Shown: in pieces, positions 26,893 to 37,441 of the stretch
Layout: every line of letters begins with the position of its first letter
Position numbering within the stretch: position 1 is the stretch's first letter
From: Devosia subaequoris
Lineage (GTDB): Bacteria; Pseudomonadota; Alphaproteobacteria; Rhizobiales; Devosiaceae
Direction: 5' to 3'
Assembly: GCF_014197055.1 (NCBI RefSeq)
Contig: NZ_JACIEW010000001.1
Span: 496,001-560,000 of the forward strand
DNA: 64,000 nucleotides
The notes under the pieces: model-generated
Seen by the model: only the letters and a program-made list of their open reading frames with translations
Databases searched by the model: none
What the model was told of the DNA's origin: nothing
Position numbers and translations under genes: made by a program

Positions 26893-28299
26893 GTGGCCAA
26901 GAACCGATCCCAATTCATCTGCCAGTCCTGTGGCGCGGTTTCCAGCCGGTGGCAGGGACGCTGCGACGCCTGTGGGGAATGGAATACGATTGTCGAGGAA
27001 CTGGTGGACTCCGGGGTCGGAGCGGGCCCAAAATCAGCCAAGGCAGGTGGCCGCCCCGCCAATCTGGTGCCGCTTTCGGGCGAAACGGAAAGCGCCGCGC
27101 GCGTCGTTACCGGTTTTGTCGAGCTGGATCGGGTCACCGGGGGTGGTTTCGTCAAGGGATCAGCCCTTCTGGTCGGCGGCGATCCGGGCATTGGCAAGTC
27201 CACCCTGCTGCTGCAGTCGGCGGCGGCGCTGGCTCAGAAGGGCAAACGCGTTATCTATGTGTCAGGCGAGGAAGCGGTTGCCCAGGTGAGGCTGCGGGCG
27301 CAACGATTGGGCTTGGGCGAAGCAGGTGTGCTGCTGGCCGCCGAAACCAATGTCGAGATCATTCTGGCGACGCTCGAAAACGGGCCGCCACCGGACCTGG
27401 TCATTATCGATTCCATTCAGACCCTATGGACCGACCGCGTCGACTCTGCACCGGGCACCGTCACCCAGGTGCGCACCTCGGCCCAGGCGCTGACTCGTTT
27501 TGCCAAGAAGAGCGGCGCTGCCGTGGTGCTGGTGGGCCACGTCACCAAGGATGGGCAGATTGCCGGGCCGCGCGTGGTCGAGCACATGGTGGATGCTGTG
27601 TTGTATTTTGAGGGCGACAGCAGTCACACCTTCCGCATCTTGCGTGGGGTGAAGAACCGTTACGGCGCCACCGACGAGATCGGCGTCTTCGCCATGACCG
27701 AACTTGGCCTTGAACAGGTGGCAAACCCTTCCGCGTTGTTCCTTGACCAGCGCGACAAGGACGCGGCGGGGTCGGCGGTCTTTGCCGGCATGGAGGGGAC
27801 GCGTCCGATTCTCATCGAGATCCAGGCCCTGGTGGCCCCTTCCCCGCTTGGCACACCGCGCCGGGCCGTGGTGGGCTGGGACAGCTCGCGCCTGTCCATG
27901 GTGCTGGCCGTGCTCGAAACGCGCTGCGGGGTCCGGATCGGCGCCAATGACATCTATCTCAATGTCGCGGGCGGTCTGAAGATCAATGAGCCGGCGGCCG
28001 ATCTGGCCGTGGCCGCAGCGCTGATTTCCTCGCTGACTGGCGCGTCCTTGCCCGCCGATGCTGTCTATTTCGGGGAAATCTCGCTGGCCGGCGGGGTGCG
28101 CCCCGTGGTGCATGGTGCGCTGCGCCTGCGCGAAGCCGAAAAACTGGGCTTCGGCTCGGTGGTCACCGGCAAGCTGGGCAAGGCGGATCGCAATAGCGGC
28201 CTCGAGATCACCGAATATGCTCTGTTGAGCGACATGGTGAGCCGCATAGCCGCGGGGGGCAAACGTCCAATGCCGGAGCCGGAGCCTGAGGGCTGGTAG
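26893..28299 (+). CDS. radA: DNA repair protein RadA
   Basis: RadA is a DnaB-like ATPase that helps process recombination intermediates. I take GTG 26893 as start (MAKNRSQFICQSCGAVSSRW) because the zinc finger CQSCG...CDACGEW stands at the N terminus and AGGGAAAG lies upstream. The 468-residue protein has Walker A GGDPGIGKST, the RadA motif KNRYGATDEIGVFAM (usually KNRFG) and a C-terminal Lon-like domain with LYLNVAGGLKI-type sequence and EISLAGGVRPV. It probably shares a transcript with the DUF1697 gene. Confidence 0.96.
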   Translation: MAKNRSQFICQSCGAVSSRWQGRCDACGEWNTIVEELVDSGVGAGPKSAKAGGRPANLVPLSGETESAARVVTGFVELDRVTGGGFVKGSALLVGGDPGIGKSTLLLQSAAALAQKGKRVIYVSGEEAVAQVRLRAQRLGLGEAGVLLAAETNVEIILATLENGPPPDLVIIDSIQTLWTDRVDSAPGTVTQVRTSAQALTRFAKKSGAAVVLVGHVTKDGQIAGPRVVEHMVDAVLYFEGDSSHTFRILRGVKNRYGATDEIGVFAMTELGLEQVANPSALFLDQRDKDAAGSAVFAGMEGTRPILIEIQALVAPSPLGTPRRAVVGWDSSRLSMVLAVLETRCGVRIGANDIYLNVAGGLKINEPAADLAVAAALISSLTGASLPADAVYFGEISLAGGVRPVVHGALRLREAEKLGFGSVVTGKLGKADRNSGLEITEYALLSDMVSRIAAGGKRPMPEPEPEGW

Positions 28300-28415
28300 C
28301 CAAGTGGTTTCCCAGGAGATTATGAGGCCTTGGCATCGCTAGGCTTGGCACGGCGCGTCAAAGCCGTTAAAGGTCCAGCAAAAGCCGGGGCGGCAAGACA
28401 ACAGGGCAAAGACAT

Positions 28416-29036
28416 ATGCTGACTGCGTTCGACGTTGGTGTGGGTGTGCTGGTGCTGATTTCAGCGATCCTGGCCACGGCGCGGGGGCTTACCCGCGAAG
28501 TACTTTCCCTGGCGACCTGGGCTGGTTCGGCCGCCATCGCCGTCTACATGTGGCAGTACCACCCCGATATCGCCCGGCAATATATCGCAGAGCCCGTGGT
28601 GGCCGACATCGCCACGGTGGTCGTGACGTTCATCGTGGCGCTGATCGTGCTGCACTTGCTCACCATGCGCATTGCCGACTTCGTGGTGGACAGCCGCATC
28701 GGGCCGATCGATCGCACGCTGGGTTTCGTTTTCGGTGTGCTGCGCGGCATTCTGATCGCCATCGTCATCACCATTTTCGGCATCTGGCTGCTCGGCAGCA
28801 ATCTGCCGGAATGGGCCAGCAACGCCCAGTCGCTGCCTTATCTGCGGGATATGGGTAACACGCTGATTTCCATGTTGCCCGAAGGCCTTGAGCAGCAGGT
28901 GACTGACATACTTTCGGGTGGCGGCGCCAATCTGACCGAGGATCCACCGGCCCCTGCCGCCCCGCTCGAAGACGGGACGCCCGACCCCAGCATTGACGGC
29001 ACCGTGGACCCAACCGACCCAGCGCCCGAGGCCTGA
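28416..29036 (+). CDS. cvpA: CvpA family membrane protein
   Basis: CvpA is an inner-membrane protein linked to envelope integrity and, in E. coli, to colicin V production; its exact role is unsettled. The 206-residue product has four membrane segments in the first 125 residues, and the family phrases FDVGVGVLVLISAILATARG and VDSRIGPIDRTLGFVFGVLRG. A Pro/Ala/Asp-rich tail follows. It precedes purF, the classical cvpA-purF order, with a 110-bp gap. Confidence 0.92.
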   Translation: MLTAFDVGVGVLVLISAILATARGLTREVLSLATWAGSAAIAVYMWQYHPDIARQYIAEPVVADIATVVVTFIVALIVLHLLTMRIADFVVDSRIGPIDRTLGFVFGVLRGILIAIVITIFGIWLLGSNLPEWASNAQSLPYLRDMGNTLISMLPEGLEQQVTDILSGGGANLTEDPPAPAAPLEDGTPDPSIDGTVDPTDPAPEA

Positions 29037-29146
29037 GGTTCGACAAGTTCGGCGGGCAGCAGCGCACCCGCCTCATTCCTGCCGACCCCATCTGGTATTG
29101 GTGGCCGGCAGGTAATTGCGCTATTTGCGAGCAGGCCCCAATTCGC

Positions 29147-30649
29147 ATGGAGAATCCGGTGACCCATTGGAACGATGACGATTTCGATCTCAATGGAGAC
29201 ACGCTGCACGAAGAGTGCGGCGTGTTTGGCATTTTGGGGCACAACGATGCCTCGACACTGACCGCGCTCGGTCTGCATGCCCTGCAGCATCGCGGTCAGG
29301 AAGCGGCCGGTATCGTCAGCTTCGATGGCCGCCAGTTCTATCAGGAAAAGCGCATGGGTCTGGTGGGCGACCACTATACCGACCCGGCCGTACTGGCGAA
29401 GCTTCCCGGCAATATTTCGATCGGCCACACCCGCTATTCGACCACCGGGGAAGTGGCGCTGCGCAATGTGCAGCCGCTGTTTGCCGAACTGGAAGCCGGT
29501 GGCATCGCCATTGCCCACAATGGCAATTTCACCAATGGGCTGACCCTAAGGCGCCAGATCATTGCGACGGGCGCCATTTGCCAGTCGACCTCGGACAGCG
29601 AGGTGGTGCTGCACCTGATCGCCCGTTCGCGGCATTCCTCTACCGCCGACCGCTTCATCGATGCGATCCGGCAGATGGAGGGGGGCTACGCCATGCTGGC
29701 CATGTCCCGCACCAAGCTGATCGCTGCCCGTGACCCGGTCGGCATCCGCCCGCTGGTAATGGGCGATCTCGATGGTAAGCCGATCTTCTGCTCGGAAACC
29801 TGCGCTCTCGACATCGTCGGCGCCAAATATGTGCGCGACGTTGAGAATGGCGAAGTCATCATCTGCGAAATGCAGCCGGATGGCTCGATCAGCATCGAGG
29901 CGCGCAAGCCCGCCCACCAGGTCCCCGAGCGTCCTTGCCTGTTCGAGTATGTGTATTTCGCGCGTCCCGACAGCATGGTCTCGGGCCGCAGCGTCTATAC
30001 CGCCCGCAAGAACATGGGCAAGAATCTGGCCGTGGAAGCCCCGGTCGAGGCCGATGTGGTGGTGCCGGTGCCTGATGGCGGCACGCCGGCGGCGATCGGT
30101 TTTGCGCAACAGAGCGGTATTCCGTTCGAGCTGGGGATCATTCGCAACCACTATGTGGGCCGCACCTTCATCGAGCCGACCCAACAAATCCGCGCCTTTG
30201 GCGTGCGCCTCAAGCATTCGGCCAATCGGGCAGAAATTGCCGGCAAGCGCGTGGTGCTGATCGACGATTCCATCGTGCGCGGCACCACATCAGTCAAGAT
30301 CGTGCAGATGATCCGCGAAGCGGGCGCCACCGAAGTGCATATCCGCGTCGCCAGCCCGATGATTTTCCATTCGGACTATTACGGCATCGACACGCCCGAT
30401 CCTGACAAGCTGCTCGCCAACCAGTATGCCGAGCTCGATGAGATGTGCCGCTATATCGGTGCGGATTCACTGGCGTTCCTGTCGATTGACGGTCTCTACC
30501 AGGCCGTGGGCGGAGAAAAGCGCAATGCCAAGGCGCCGCAATTCACGGATCATTACTTCACGGGCGACTATCCGACGCAGTTGACCGATCTGCATGGACG
30601 CACGATGAGCGATCCCAAGCAGATTTCGCTGCTCAAGGAAGCGGGTTGA
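29147..30649 (+). CDS. purF: Amidophosphoribosyltransferase
   Basis: PurF makes 5-phosphoribosylamine from PRPP and glutamine, the first committed step of purine synthesis. The 500-residue precursor has a propeptide ending LHEE before the catalytic Cys24 in CGVFGILG. The glutaminase part has GHTRYSTTGEV and HNGNF. The phosphoribosyltransferase part has VVLIDDSIVRGTTS. Iron-sulfur-type extra cysteines cannot be judged by eye. The stop overlaps the following SDR gene (TGATG). Confidence 0.97.
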   Translation: MENPVTHWNDDDFDLNGDTLHEECGVFGILGHNDASTLTALGLHALQHRGQEAAGIVSFDGRQFYQEKRMGLVGDHYTDPAVLAKLPGNISIGHTRYSTTGEVALRNVQPLFAELEAGGIAIAHNGNFTNGLTLRRQIIATGAICQSTSDSEVVLHLIARSRHSSTADRFIDAIRQMEGGYAMLAMSRTKLIAARDPVGIRPLVMGDLDGKPIFCSETCALDIVGAKYVRDVENGEVIICEMQPDGSISIEARKPAHQVPERPCLFEYVYFARPDSMVSGRSVYTARKNMGKNLAVEAPVEADVVVPVPDGGTPAAIGFAQQSGIPFELGIIRNHYVGRTFIEPTQQIRAFGVRLKHSANRAEIAGKRVVLIDDSIVRGTTSVKIVQMIREAGATEVHIRVASPMIFHSDYYGIDTPDPDKLLANQYAELDEMCRYIGADSLAFLSIDGLYQAVGGEKRNAKAPQFTDHYFTGDYPTQLTDLHGRTMSDPKQISLLKEAG

Positions 30650-31383
30650 TGACTGACAATACCGAACTGGCCGGCAAGGTCGTCCTGATCACTGGTGCCT
30701 CGCGCGGCATTGGTTACGCCGCCAGTATCGAAGCGGCGCAACGCGGCGCACATGTGATTGCCGTGGCTCGGACCGTCGGGGGCCTCGAAGAACTCGACGA
30801 TGCCATACAGGCGACCGGAGGCTCGACAACGCTGGTGCCGCTCGACCTGCGCGACGGTGACGCTATCGACCGGCTGGGTGCCGCTATCTTTGAGCGCTGG
30901 GGCCATCTCGATGGATTGGTGGCCAATGCCGGTCAATTGGGCGTGCTAAGCCCAGTGGCCCACATCAAGCCCGACGATTTCGACAAGGTGCTGTCGGTGA
31001 ACGTGACGGCCAATTATCGCCTACTGCGCTCGCTGGACCTGTTACTGCGCCAGTCCGAGGCCGGGCGCGCCGTCTTCGTGTCGTCCGGCGCGGCCAGGTC
31101 GGCCAAGCCGTTCTGGGGCCTTTATGCGGCCAGCAAGGCGGCGCTTGATGCGCTGGTCAAATCCTATTCCGGTGAAATCGCGACCACCAAGGTGCGGGCG
31201 AACGTGTTCTACCCGGGCGTGGTGCGCACGGCCATGCGGGCCAAGGCCATGCCCGGCGAAGATCCCAATACGCTGCCGACCCCGGCGGAGGTGGCGCCCA
31301 AGCTGATCGATATGCTGAGCCCATCGCTCGACGAGAATGGCCGGCTGTTTGATGTCAGTTCCGGTGCCTTTGAAGACATCTGA
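30649..31383 (+). CDS. Short-chain dehydrogenase/reductase
   Basis: The 244-residue SDR starts at ATG 30649, sharing bases with the purF stop. It has the nucleotide loop TGASRGIGYA, NAGQLG, catalytic Ser in VFVSSGAARS, and Tyr/Lys in YAASKAALDAL. Similar SDRs follow purF in many Hyphomicrobiales. The substrate is unknown; it is related to the YciK-type group in general layout. Translational coupling to purF is likely. Confidence 0.9.
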   Translation: MTDNTELAGKVVLITGASRGIGYAASIEAAQRGAHVIAVARTVGGLEELDDAIQATGGSTTLVPLDLRDGDAIDRLGAAIFERWGHLDGLVANAGQLGVLSPVAHIKPDDFDKVLSVNVTANYRLLRSLDLLLRQSEAGRAVFVSSGAARSAKPFWGLYAASKAALDALVKSYSGEIATTKVRANVFYPGVVRTAMRAKAMPGEDPNTLPTPAEVAPKLIDMLSPSLDENGRLFDVSSGAFEDI

Positions 31384-31386
31384 TCC

Positions 31387-31980
31387 ATGTTGAATCTGCG
31401 TCCCTACCGTCCCGACGACCTCGACGCGCTCTATGCGATCTGCCTGCAGACTGGCGATGCCAGCAAAGATGCTACGGCGCTGCACAGCGACCCGCAATTG
31501 GTCGGGCACATCTATTCCGCGCCTTATGGAATTCTGGAGCCCGACAAGGTGTTCGTGGCCGAGGATGATGATGGCGTGGCCGGCTATGTCGTGGGCACCC
31601 ATGACAGCATTCGCTTTGCCGAGCGGCTGGAGCAGGACTGGTGGCCCGATCTGCGCGCCAGATATGCCGACGCCTCAGGCATGACCGAAGCGGACAGAGA
31701 CCGCATCGCTGCCATCAAGCGACCGGAACAGACGCCGGACGACATCGTGGCGGCCTACCCCGCGCATATCCACATGAACCTGCTTTCCCGCCTGCGTGGG
31801 CAGCGTGTGGGCACGCGACTGCTCGAAATGTGGGTTGCACAGGCTAAAGCGGCCGGGGTGACAGGTATTCATCTGGGCGCCAGTGCCAGCAATAGCGGCG
31901 GCATTGCCTTCTGGACCCGCAGCGGCTTTGAGCCGCTGCGAGAAGAGCCCGGCGTGATCTGGTTCGGAATGACCCTTTAA
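31387..31980 (+). CDS. GNAT family N-acetyltransferase
   Basis: The 197-residue protein begins MLNLRPYRPDDLDALYAIC, the typical first strand and helix of GNAT enzymes. It contains the acetyl-CoA loop LRGQRVGTRLLEMWVAQAKA followed by GIHLGASASNSGGIAFWTRSGF. The residues of the Q/RxxGxG/A motif are in place. The acceptor is unknown. It sits 3 bp behind the SDR gene and overlaps the convergent CorC-like gene by 4 bp at the stop codons. Confidence 0.88.
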   Translation: MLNLRPYRPDDLDALYAICLQTGDASKDATALHSDPQLVGHIYSAPYGILEPDKVFVAEDDDGVAGYVVGTHDSIRFAERLEQDWWPDLRARYADASGMTEADRDRIAAIKRPEQTPDDIVAAYPAHIHMNLLSRLRGQRVGTRLLEMWVAQAKAAGVTGIHLGASASNSGGIAFWTRSGFEPLREEPGVIWFGMTL

Positions 31981-33269
31981 TCGACGCTCTGCGGCGTGAC
32001 AGGCGTCACCAGCACCTTGTCGATGCGGTGTCCGTCCAGATCAAGCACTTCAAACCGCCAGCCATCCTGCTCGAAGCTCTCTCCGACGGCCGGCATATGG
32101 TTGATCTGGGCCAGTACAAAACCTGCCAGCGTTTCGTAGCGGGCGTCGTTGGGCACGGGCACGTTGAAGCGCTCGGCAAAGTCGTAGACGGGCATCCAGC
32201 CGGCAACCAGCCATGAGCCGTCCTGCCGCTGGGTCAGCGCCGGTTCATCGCCGGGCGCTTCATTGTAGATCCCAGTAATGACCTCCAGCACATCACCATA
32301 GGTGATGATGCCTTCGAAGTGCCCATATTCGTCGACAACCAACGCCATCTGAGCGCGCTCCTTGCGCATGGCTTCGACGACGTCGAGCGCGTCGGCGTGT
32401 TCCATGACCACTGGCACCGGCTTGACCAGCGCGCGCAAGTCCGGCTGTTTCCCGGAAACCAGGGCCGGGAGCAGGTCGGACTGGGCCAGAACGCCCAGGA
32501 TCGTATCCGCGTCAGCCTCCTGCACCAGCACCTTGGTGTGCGAAGTGTCGAGGATAATCTTGAGATTGTCCTCATAGCTGTCTTCGAGATCGATCAGCAC
32601 GACGTCGAGCCGTGGGGTCATGATGCCGCGAGCCGAGCGATCAGCCAGCTTCATCACGCCCGATATCATGGAGTGCTCTTCATGCTCGAGAATGCCGGCC
32701 GTGGTGGCCTCGGCAATGATGTTGCGCACTTCCTCTTCGGTGACCGAGTTTTCAGTCTGGTCCCCCTGCCCCAAGAGCCGCAGCACGGCCTTGCCCGTAA
32801 TATCGAGCAGCCAGACGATCGGCGAACCGATGAGCGCCAGGGTCGCCATGGGTTGGGCCACGCGGGCCGCCACGGCCTCCGGATTGCGCAGGGCAATCTG
32901 CTTGGGCACAAGCTCGCCCAGGACCAACGAACCATAGGTGATCAACACCACCACGACACCGACGCCGGCAATATCGGCGATGTTGTCCGCCAATCCTAAG
33001 TCCTTGAGCCAGACCGTGAGACGCAGGCCCAGCGTGGCTCCGGAAAACGCGCCCGACAGAATGCCGACCAGAGTAATGCCGATTTGAACGGAAGAGAGGA
33101 ACTTACCCGGTTCTTCGGCCAGACGCATGGCAGTTGCCGCGCCTTTATTGCCCTGTTCGGCAAGCACCTTGAGACGGGCCGGACGGGAAGAGACCACCGC
33201 CAGTTCGGACATGGCCAGCGCGCCGTTCACCAGGATCAACACAACGACGATGAGAATTTCTGTAAACAA
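31977..33269 (-). CDS. Hemolysin/CorC family CNNM-CBS transporter
   Basis: The 430-residue protein has an N-terminal DUF21/CNNM membrane domain (about residues 1-185, with SELAVVSSRPARL and LGELVPKQIALRNPE), a CBS pair starting at GIMTPRLDVVLIDLED and going on to DEYGHFEGIITYGDVLE, and a C-terminal CorC/HlyC domain ending in VLVTPVTP. Relatives are implicated in magnesium or cobalt handling in the inner membrane; the old hemolysin name is historical. It stands alone upstream of der on the same strand. Confidence 0.92.
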   Translation of the reverse strand: MFTEILIVVVLILVNGALAMSELAVVSSRPARLKVLAEQGNKGAATAMRLAEEPGKFLSSVQIGITLVGILSGAFSGATLGLRLTVWLKDLGLADNIADIAGVGVVVVLITYGSLVLGELVPKQIALRNPEAVAARVAQPMATLALIGSPIVWLLDITGKAVLRLLGQGDQTENSVTEEEVRNIIAEATTAGILEHEEHSMISGVMKLADRSARGIMTPRLDVVLIDLEDSYEDNLKIILDTSHTKVLVQEADADTILGVLAQSDLLPALVSGKQPDLRALVKPVPVVMEHADALDVVEAMRKERAQMALVVDEYGHFEGIITYGDVLEVITGIYNEAPGDEPALTQRQDGSWLVAGWMPVYDFAERFNVPVPNDARYETLAGFVLAQINHMPAVGESFEQDGWRFEVLDLDGHRIDKVLVTPVTPQSVD

Positions 33270-33391
33270 GTGAATGCACTATTGGCATGCCGCGACCAAT
33301 GGCGGGATGCTACGACCGGCGCATCATAGGGCAAGGCGCCAAGACGTAAACAGGGCTTGGCGCCGCGTTGAATGTCCAGGCTCAGATTTGC

Positions 33392-34843
33392 CTATTTCTT
33401 GTCCGCATAGGGGTTCTTGCCGCCGCGCAGCCAGAGCCGGATCGGCGTGCCCTTCATGTCGAAGGCCTCGCGCAATCCATTCACCAGATAGCGCTGATAC
33501 GACGCCGGGACGGCGTTAGGCCGCGATGAAAAGACGATGAAGCTGGGTGGGCGCGTCTTGGCCTGGGTCATGTAGCGCAGCTTGAGGCGGCGGCCAGAGA
33601 CCGCCGGGGGCGGATGCCCCTCGATCATGCCAGCCAACCAGCGATTGAGGCGCGAGGTCGACACATGCGCGTTCCAGTGCCGCTCGATCTCAAAAATGGC
33701 CTCCATCAACCGGTCGATATTCTTGCCGGTCAGGCCTGAAAGGGTCACCAGCGGAACGCCGCGAAGCTGCGGCAGCAAGCGCTCACAGGCCTCCCGCAAT
33801 TCGCTCAGGGTCTTGTTCTTGTCCTCGATCAGATCCCATTTGTTGAGCGCGATGACCATGGCGCGGCCCTCGCGTTCCACCAGGTCGGCCAGGGCCAAAT
33901 CCTGCTTTTCAAACGGAATGGTCGCGTCGAGCATCAAGACGACGACTTCGGCATATTGGATGGAGCGCAGGCTATCTCCCACGGCCAGCTTTTCCAGCTT
34001 GCCGGTGACGCGGGAGCGGCGACGGATGCCAGCGGTATCCACCAGATTGACGATGCGACCTTCCCACTCCCAGGGCACCAGGATGCTGTCACGGGTAATG
34101 CCGGCTTCCGGGCCAACCAGAACGCGATCCTCGCCCACCATGCGATTGATCAGGGTGGACTTGCCGGCATTGGGGCGCCCGACAATGGCAACATTGAGAT
34201 AACGGCGCGGGTTCCAGCGCAGCGTGGCGTCGTCCCCCTCCCCTTCGAGCATGTCGGGGGTAATGTCGACATCGACCTCCGGCATGAGGTCAAGCTCGTC
34301 CACGACATCTTCGCCAAGAGCGGCGGCGGCCGCCTTTTGCTCCTCTGCCTTGTCGATGGCGGCTGAAACGATGGAGTAGAGCTCGGACAAGCCCAGACCG
34401 TGTTCCGCCGACAAGGGGATGGGTTCACCAAAGCCGAGCTTGAAGGCTTCGACAAGTCCGGCTTCGGCGGCACTGCTTTCGGCTTTGTTGCCAACGAGAT
34501 GCACGTGTTTGCCGGCCTTGCGCAGCACCTGGGCAAAGCGCTGGTCAAGTGGAACAACGCCGGCCCGTGCATCGATCATGAACAGGATGATATCGGCTTC
34601 GCGGATGGCCAGTTCGGTCTGCTGGCGCATGCGGTCTTCGAGGCTGCCATCATTGACGTCCTCATAGCCGGCGGTGTCGAGCACCTTGAAATGCAGGTCC
34701 GCAATGCGGCCATCGGCCTCGCGTCGGTCCCGCGTCACGCCCGGCGTGTCGTCGACCAGGGCGATCTTGCGGCCCACCAGTCGGTTGAACAGGGTGGACT
34801 TGCCGACATTTGGACGGCCGACAATGGCTAGTGTGACCGTCAT
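33392..34843 (-). CDS. der: Ribosome biogenesis GTPase Der
   Basis: Der (EngA) has two tandem GTPase domains and acts in 50S assembly. I start at ATG 34843 ([20 protein letters not shown]), giving 483 residues; an upstream extension is not family-like. Domain 1 has [17 protein letters not shown] and NKAE. Domain 2 has [19 protein letters not shown] and NKWD. A KH-like C-terminal domain ends GGKNPY. It follows the TPR membrane protein with a 22-bp gap, comparable to the yfgM-bamB-der order but without a bamB between. Confidence 0.97.
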   Translation of the reverse strand: MTVTLAIVGRPNVGKSTLFNRLVGRKIALVDDTPGVTRDRREADGRIADLHFKVLDTAGYEDVNDGSLEDRMRQQTELAIREADIILFMIDARAGVVPLDQRFAQVLRKAGKHVHLVGNKAESSAAEAGLVEAFKLGFGEPIPLSAEHGLGLSELYSIVSAAIDKAEEQKAAAAALGEDVVDELDLMPEVDVDITPDMLEGEGDDATLRWNPRRYLNVAIVGRPNAGKSTLINRMVGEDRVLVGPEAGITRDSILVPWEWEGRIVNLVDTAGIRRRSRVTGKLEKLAVGDSLRSIQYAEVVVLMLDATIPFEKQDLALADLVEREGRAMVIALNKWDLIEDKNKTLSELREACERLLPQLRGVPLVTLSGLTGKNIDRLMEAIFEIERHWNAHVSTSRLNRWLAGMIEGHPPPAVSGRRLKLRYMTQAKTRPPSFIVFSSRPNAVPASYQRYLVNGLREAFDMKGTPIRLWLRGGKNPYADKK

Positions 34844-34865
34844 GGCGGTTCCCCTGAAATGCGGC

Positions 34866-35594
34866 TTATTCGGCCGAAGGTTCGGCAGCGGGCTCGCCGT
34901 TGATAGTCGCGTCTTCGGCGTTCTCAGGGGCCTCGGCCACCACACCTTCGGCCAGCATCTGTGCCAGATAATAGGCCATGCGGTTGCGGATGCCGCTCTG
35001 TGCCAGCGGATCGTTCAGCACGGTTTCGAAGCTTTCTTCGGCCGCGGCGAACTCGCCCGCCTTATATTGCGCCAGACCGAGCAGTTCGCCGGCAACGCGG
35101 CGCATCTGGCTGTCCTCGGTTGCCAGCGTACCGATGCGCGCCTCGACATCGGCCAGCGAGCCATTGTCGACCAAAAGATTGGCGGCCAGCAGCAGCGCCA
35201 GTTCACGCAGGCGCGGATTGGACTGGGTGTTGGCCAGATCGTCATAGGCGGCGACGGCGTCAGCGGTGTCGCCCTGTTCGGCCAGCAAGGCGGCCTTGCG
35301 GAACTCGGCCAGTACCGGATAGCCGCCGGAACCGTCAGCGGCCAGCGCGTCGAGCTGGCTTAAGGCTTCATCCAGATCACCGGCCTCGGCCGAATCGTAC
35401 GCTGCATAGAGCTCTTCGGAAGCCGCAGCCGACTGGCTGTTGGTGTACCAGGACCAACCTTCATTGATTGCCACCAAGGCGACGATGGCGATGGCACCGC
35501 CGATGACGAACGGCGCAAAGCGGCGCCACAGCGCCCGCATGCGGTCGGTGCGCAGTTCCTCGTCGATCTCACGGAAAATGTTCTCGTTGGACAT
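34866..35594 (-). CDS. YfgM-like tetratricopeptide membrane protein
   Basis: From ATG 35594 ([22 protein letters not shown]) the 242-residue product has a short cytoplasmic part, one membrane helix (about residues 27-46, [21 protein letters not shown]) and a periplasmic helical region of TPR type. The tail is acidic. YfgM-like proteins work with periplasmic chaperones and the Sec translocon. The neighbourhood next to der supports the assignment. Confidence 0.85.
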   Translation of the reverse strand: MSNENIFREIDEELRTDRMRALWRRFAPFVIGGAIAIVALVAINEGWSWYTNSQSAAASEELYAAYDSAEAGDLDEALSQLDALAADGSGGYPVLAEFRKAALLAEQGDTADAVAAYDDLANTQSNPRLRELALLLAANLLVDNGSLADVEARIGTLATEDSQMRRVAGELLGLAQYKAGEFAAAEESFETVLNDPLAQSGIRNRMAYYLAQMLAEGVVAEAPENAEDATINGEPAAEPSAE

Positions 35595-35747
35595 GGTCGG
35601 CCTAAGGCAAGAAAGAATTTGAGGGCGAGCATTATCACGCGCCCCCGGGAATGCAAACCGGCTCGCCAAGACGAGCCGAGTGGAACTGCATTGTACTTCG
35701 TTGGGGTACCAAGCCCTGCGAGCGTAGCTCTCCGGGCGTAGCCACCT

Positions 35748-35788
35748 AAAATCAGTCCACCGGACTGATTTTGCGGCGCTTTGCGCCG
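35748..35788 (-). repeat. Post-stop hairpin pair, copy C (after guaA)
   Basis: A perfect 11-bp stem AAAATCAGTCC/GGACTGATTTT with loop ACC (35748-35772) and an inner stem CGGCGC/GCGCCG with loop TTT (35774-35788) lie just behind the guaA stop. The stem sequence differs from copies A, B and D but pairing is kept, and the loop is identical to A and D. The flank GAGCGTAGCTCTCC resembles that of copy B. Confidence 0.7.
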
Positions 35789-35795
35789 TCAGCGG

Positions 35796-37367
35796 CTACT
35801 CCCACTCAATGGTCCCCGGCGGCTTGGATGTCACGTCGTAGACCACCCGGTTGATGCCCCGAACTTCGTTGATTATGCGCGTGGCCGTCTTGCCCAGGAA
35901 GTTCATGTCGAACTGGTAGAAATCGGCGGTCATGCCATCGACTGAGGTGACTGCACGCAGCGCACAGACGAACTCGTAGGTCCGACCGTCGCCCATCACG
36001 CCAACCGTCTGCACCGGCAGGAGCACCGCGAAGGCCTGCCAGATCTTGTCGTACTGGCCGGACTTGCGGATCTCGTCGAGATAGATGGCGTCGGCCTGGC
36101 GCAGGATGTCGAGCTTTTCAGGCGTGATGCCGCCGGGACAACGTATTGCGAGGCCCGGCCCGGGGAATGGGTGACGACCGATGAAGCTCTCTGGAATGCC
36201 CAGTTCGCGGCCCAGCGCGCGCACTTCATCCTTGAACAGCTCGCGCAGCGGTTCGACGAGCTGCATGTTCATGCGCTCGGGCAGTCCACCCACATTGTGG
36301 TGCGACTTGATGGTGACCGAGGGGCCACCGCTGAAGGAGACGGACTCGATCACGTCGGGGTAGAGCGTGCCCTGCGCGAGGAAATCGGCGCCGCCGAGCT
36401 TCTTTGCCTCTTCCTCGAACACCTCGATGAACAGGCGGCCGATGGTCTTGCGCTTGGTCTCGGGGTCCGACTGACCTTCAAGCTCGCCGATGAAGAGTTT
36501 TTCGGCATCGACATGGACCAGCGGGATATTGAACTGATCGCGGAACATGGTGACGACCTGTTCGCTCTCATTGAGCCGCATCAGGCCGTGATCGACATAG
36601 ATGCAAGTGAGCTGATCGCCAATGGCTTCGTGGATCAGCACGGCGGCAACCGAGGAATCCACACCACCGGAGAGGCCGCAGATCACCTTGCCGGTGCCGA
36701 CCTGTTCCCGGATCTTTTCGACCATCTTCTGGCGATAGGCCGCCATGGTCCAGTTACTGGCGATGCCACAGATCTGGTGCACGAAATTGGCGTAAAGCCT
36801 CGCGCCGTCAGGAGTGTGGACCACTTCGGGGTGGAACTGCACGGCCCAGATGCGGCGCTCTTCGTTGGCAATCATCGCAAATGGAGCGTTGGGAGAGGTG
36901 CCCACCACCTCGAAGCCTTCAGGCAACTCGACAACGCGATCACCATGGCTCATCCAGACCTGATGATCGGAGCCGAGTACCCACACACCTTCCGAGAGGC
37001 TGTTGTTCTTGTGGACGGTCAGATCGGCGCGGCCGAATTCACGATGGTGGCCAGCCTCCACCTTGCCGCCCAAAGCCATGCAGAGCGCTTGCTGACCATA
37101 ACAGATACCCAGGATCGGCACACCGGCATCCAGAATGGCCGGATCGATGGTCGGCGCATTCTCGTCCAGCGTCGAGGCTGGACTGCCCGAGAGCACGACG
37201 CCCCTGGGATTGAGCTCTGCCATGGCAGCGCCGGCTGCCTGGAAGGGATGAATTTCGCAATAGACACCGGTTTCGCGAATACGGCGGGCGATCAACTGCG
37301 TGACCTGCGAGCCGAAGTCGACGATCAGGATGGTGTCGTTGCGGGTGGCGGTGTCTGGGTGCTGCAT
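35796..37367 (-). CDS. guaA: GMP synthase (glutamine-hydrolysing)
   Basis: GuaA aminates XMP to GMP. The 523-residue enzyme joins a class I glutaminase ([15 protein letters not shown] with the nucleophilic Cys, and QFHPEVVHT) to an ATP pyrophosphatase domain ([18 protein letters not shown]) and a C-terminal dimerisation domain ending PPGTIEWE. guaB lies about 4 kb away on the same strand, so the guanine pathway genes are near but not adjacent. A hairpin pair follows the stop. Confidence 0.98.
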   Translation of the reverse strand: MQHPDTATRNDTILIVDFGSQVTQLIARRIRETGVYCEIHPFQAAGAAMAELNPRGVVLSGSPASTLDENAPTIDPAILDAGVPILGICYGQQALCMALGGKVEAGHHREFGRADLTVHKNNSLSEGVWVLGSDHQVWMSHGDRVVELPEGFEVVGTSPNAPFAMIANEERRIWAVQFHPEVVHTPDGARLYANFVHQICGIASNWTMAAYRQKMVEKIREQVGTGKVICGLSGGVDSSVAAVLIHEAIGDQLTCIYVDHGLMRLNESEQVVTMFRDQFNIPLVHVDAEKLFIGELEGQSDPETKRKTIGRLFIEVFEEEAKKLGGADFLAQGTLYPDVIESVSFSGGPSVTIKSHHNVGGLPERMNMQLVEPLRELFKDEVRALGRELGIPESFIGRHPFPGPGLAIRCPGGITPEKLDILRQADAIYLDEIRKSGQYDKIWQAFAVLLPVQTVGVMGDGRTYEFVCALRAVTSVDGMTADFYQFDMNFLGKTATRIINEVRGINRVVYDVTSKPPGTIEWE

Positions 37368-37441
37368 GGCGAGGCTTTAGCCTCGCCACACGGATTCCGC
37401 AAGCTCACGAGCCATGCAAAAACGCAAGGCTCCCCGCAGCC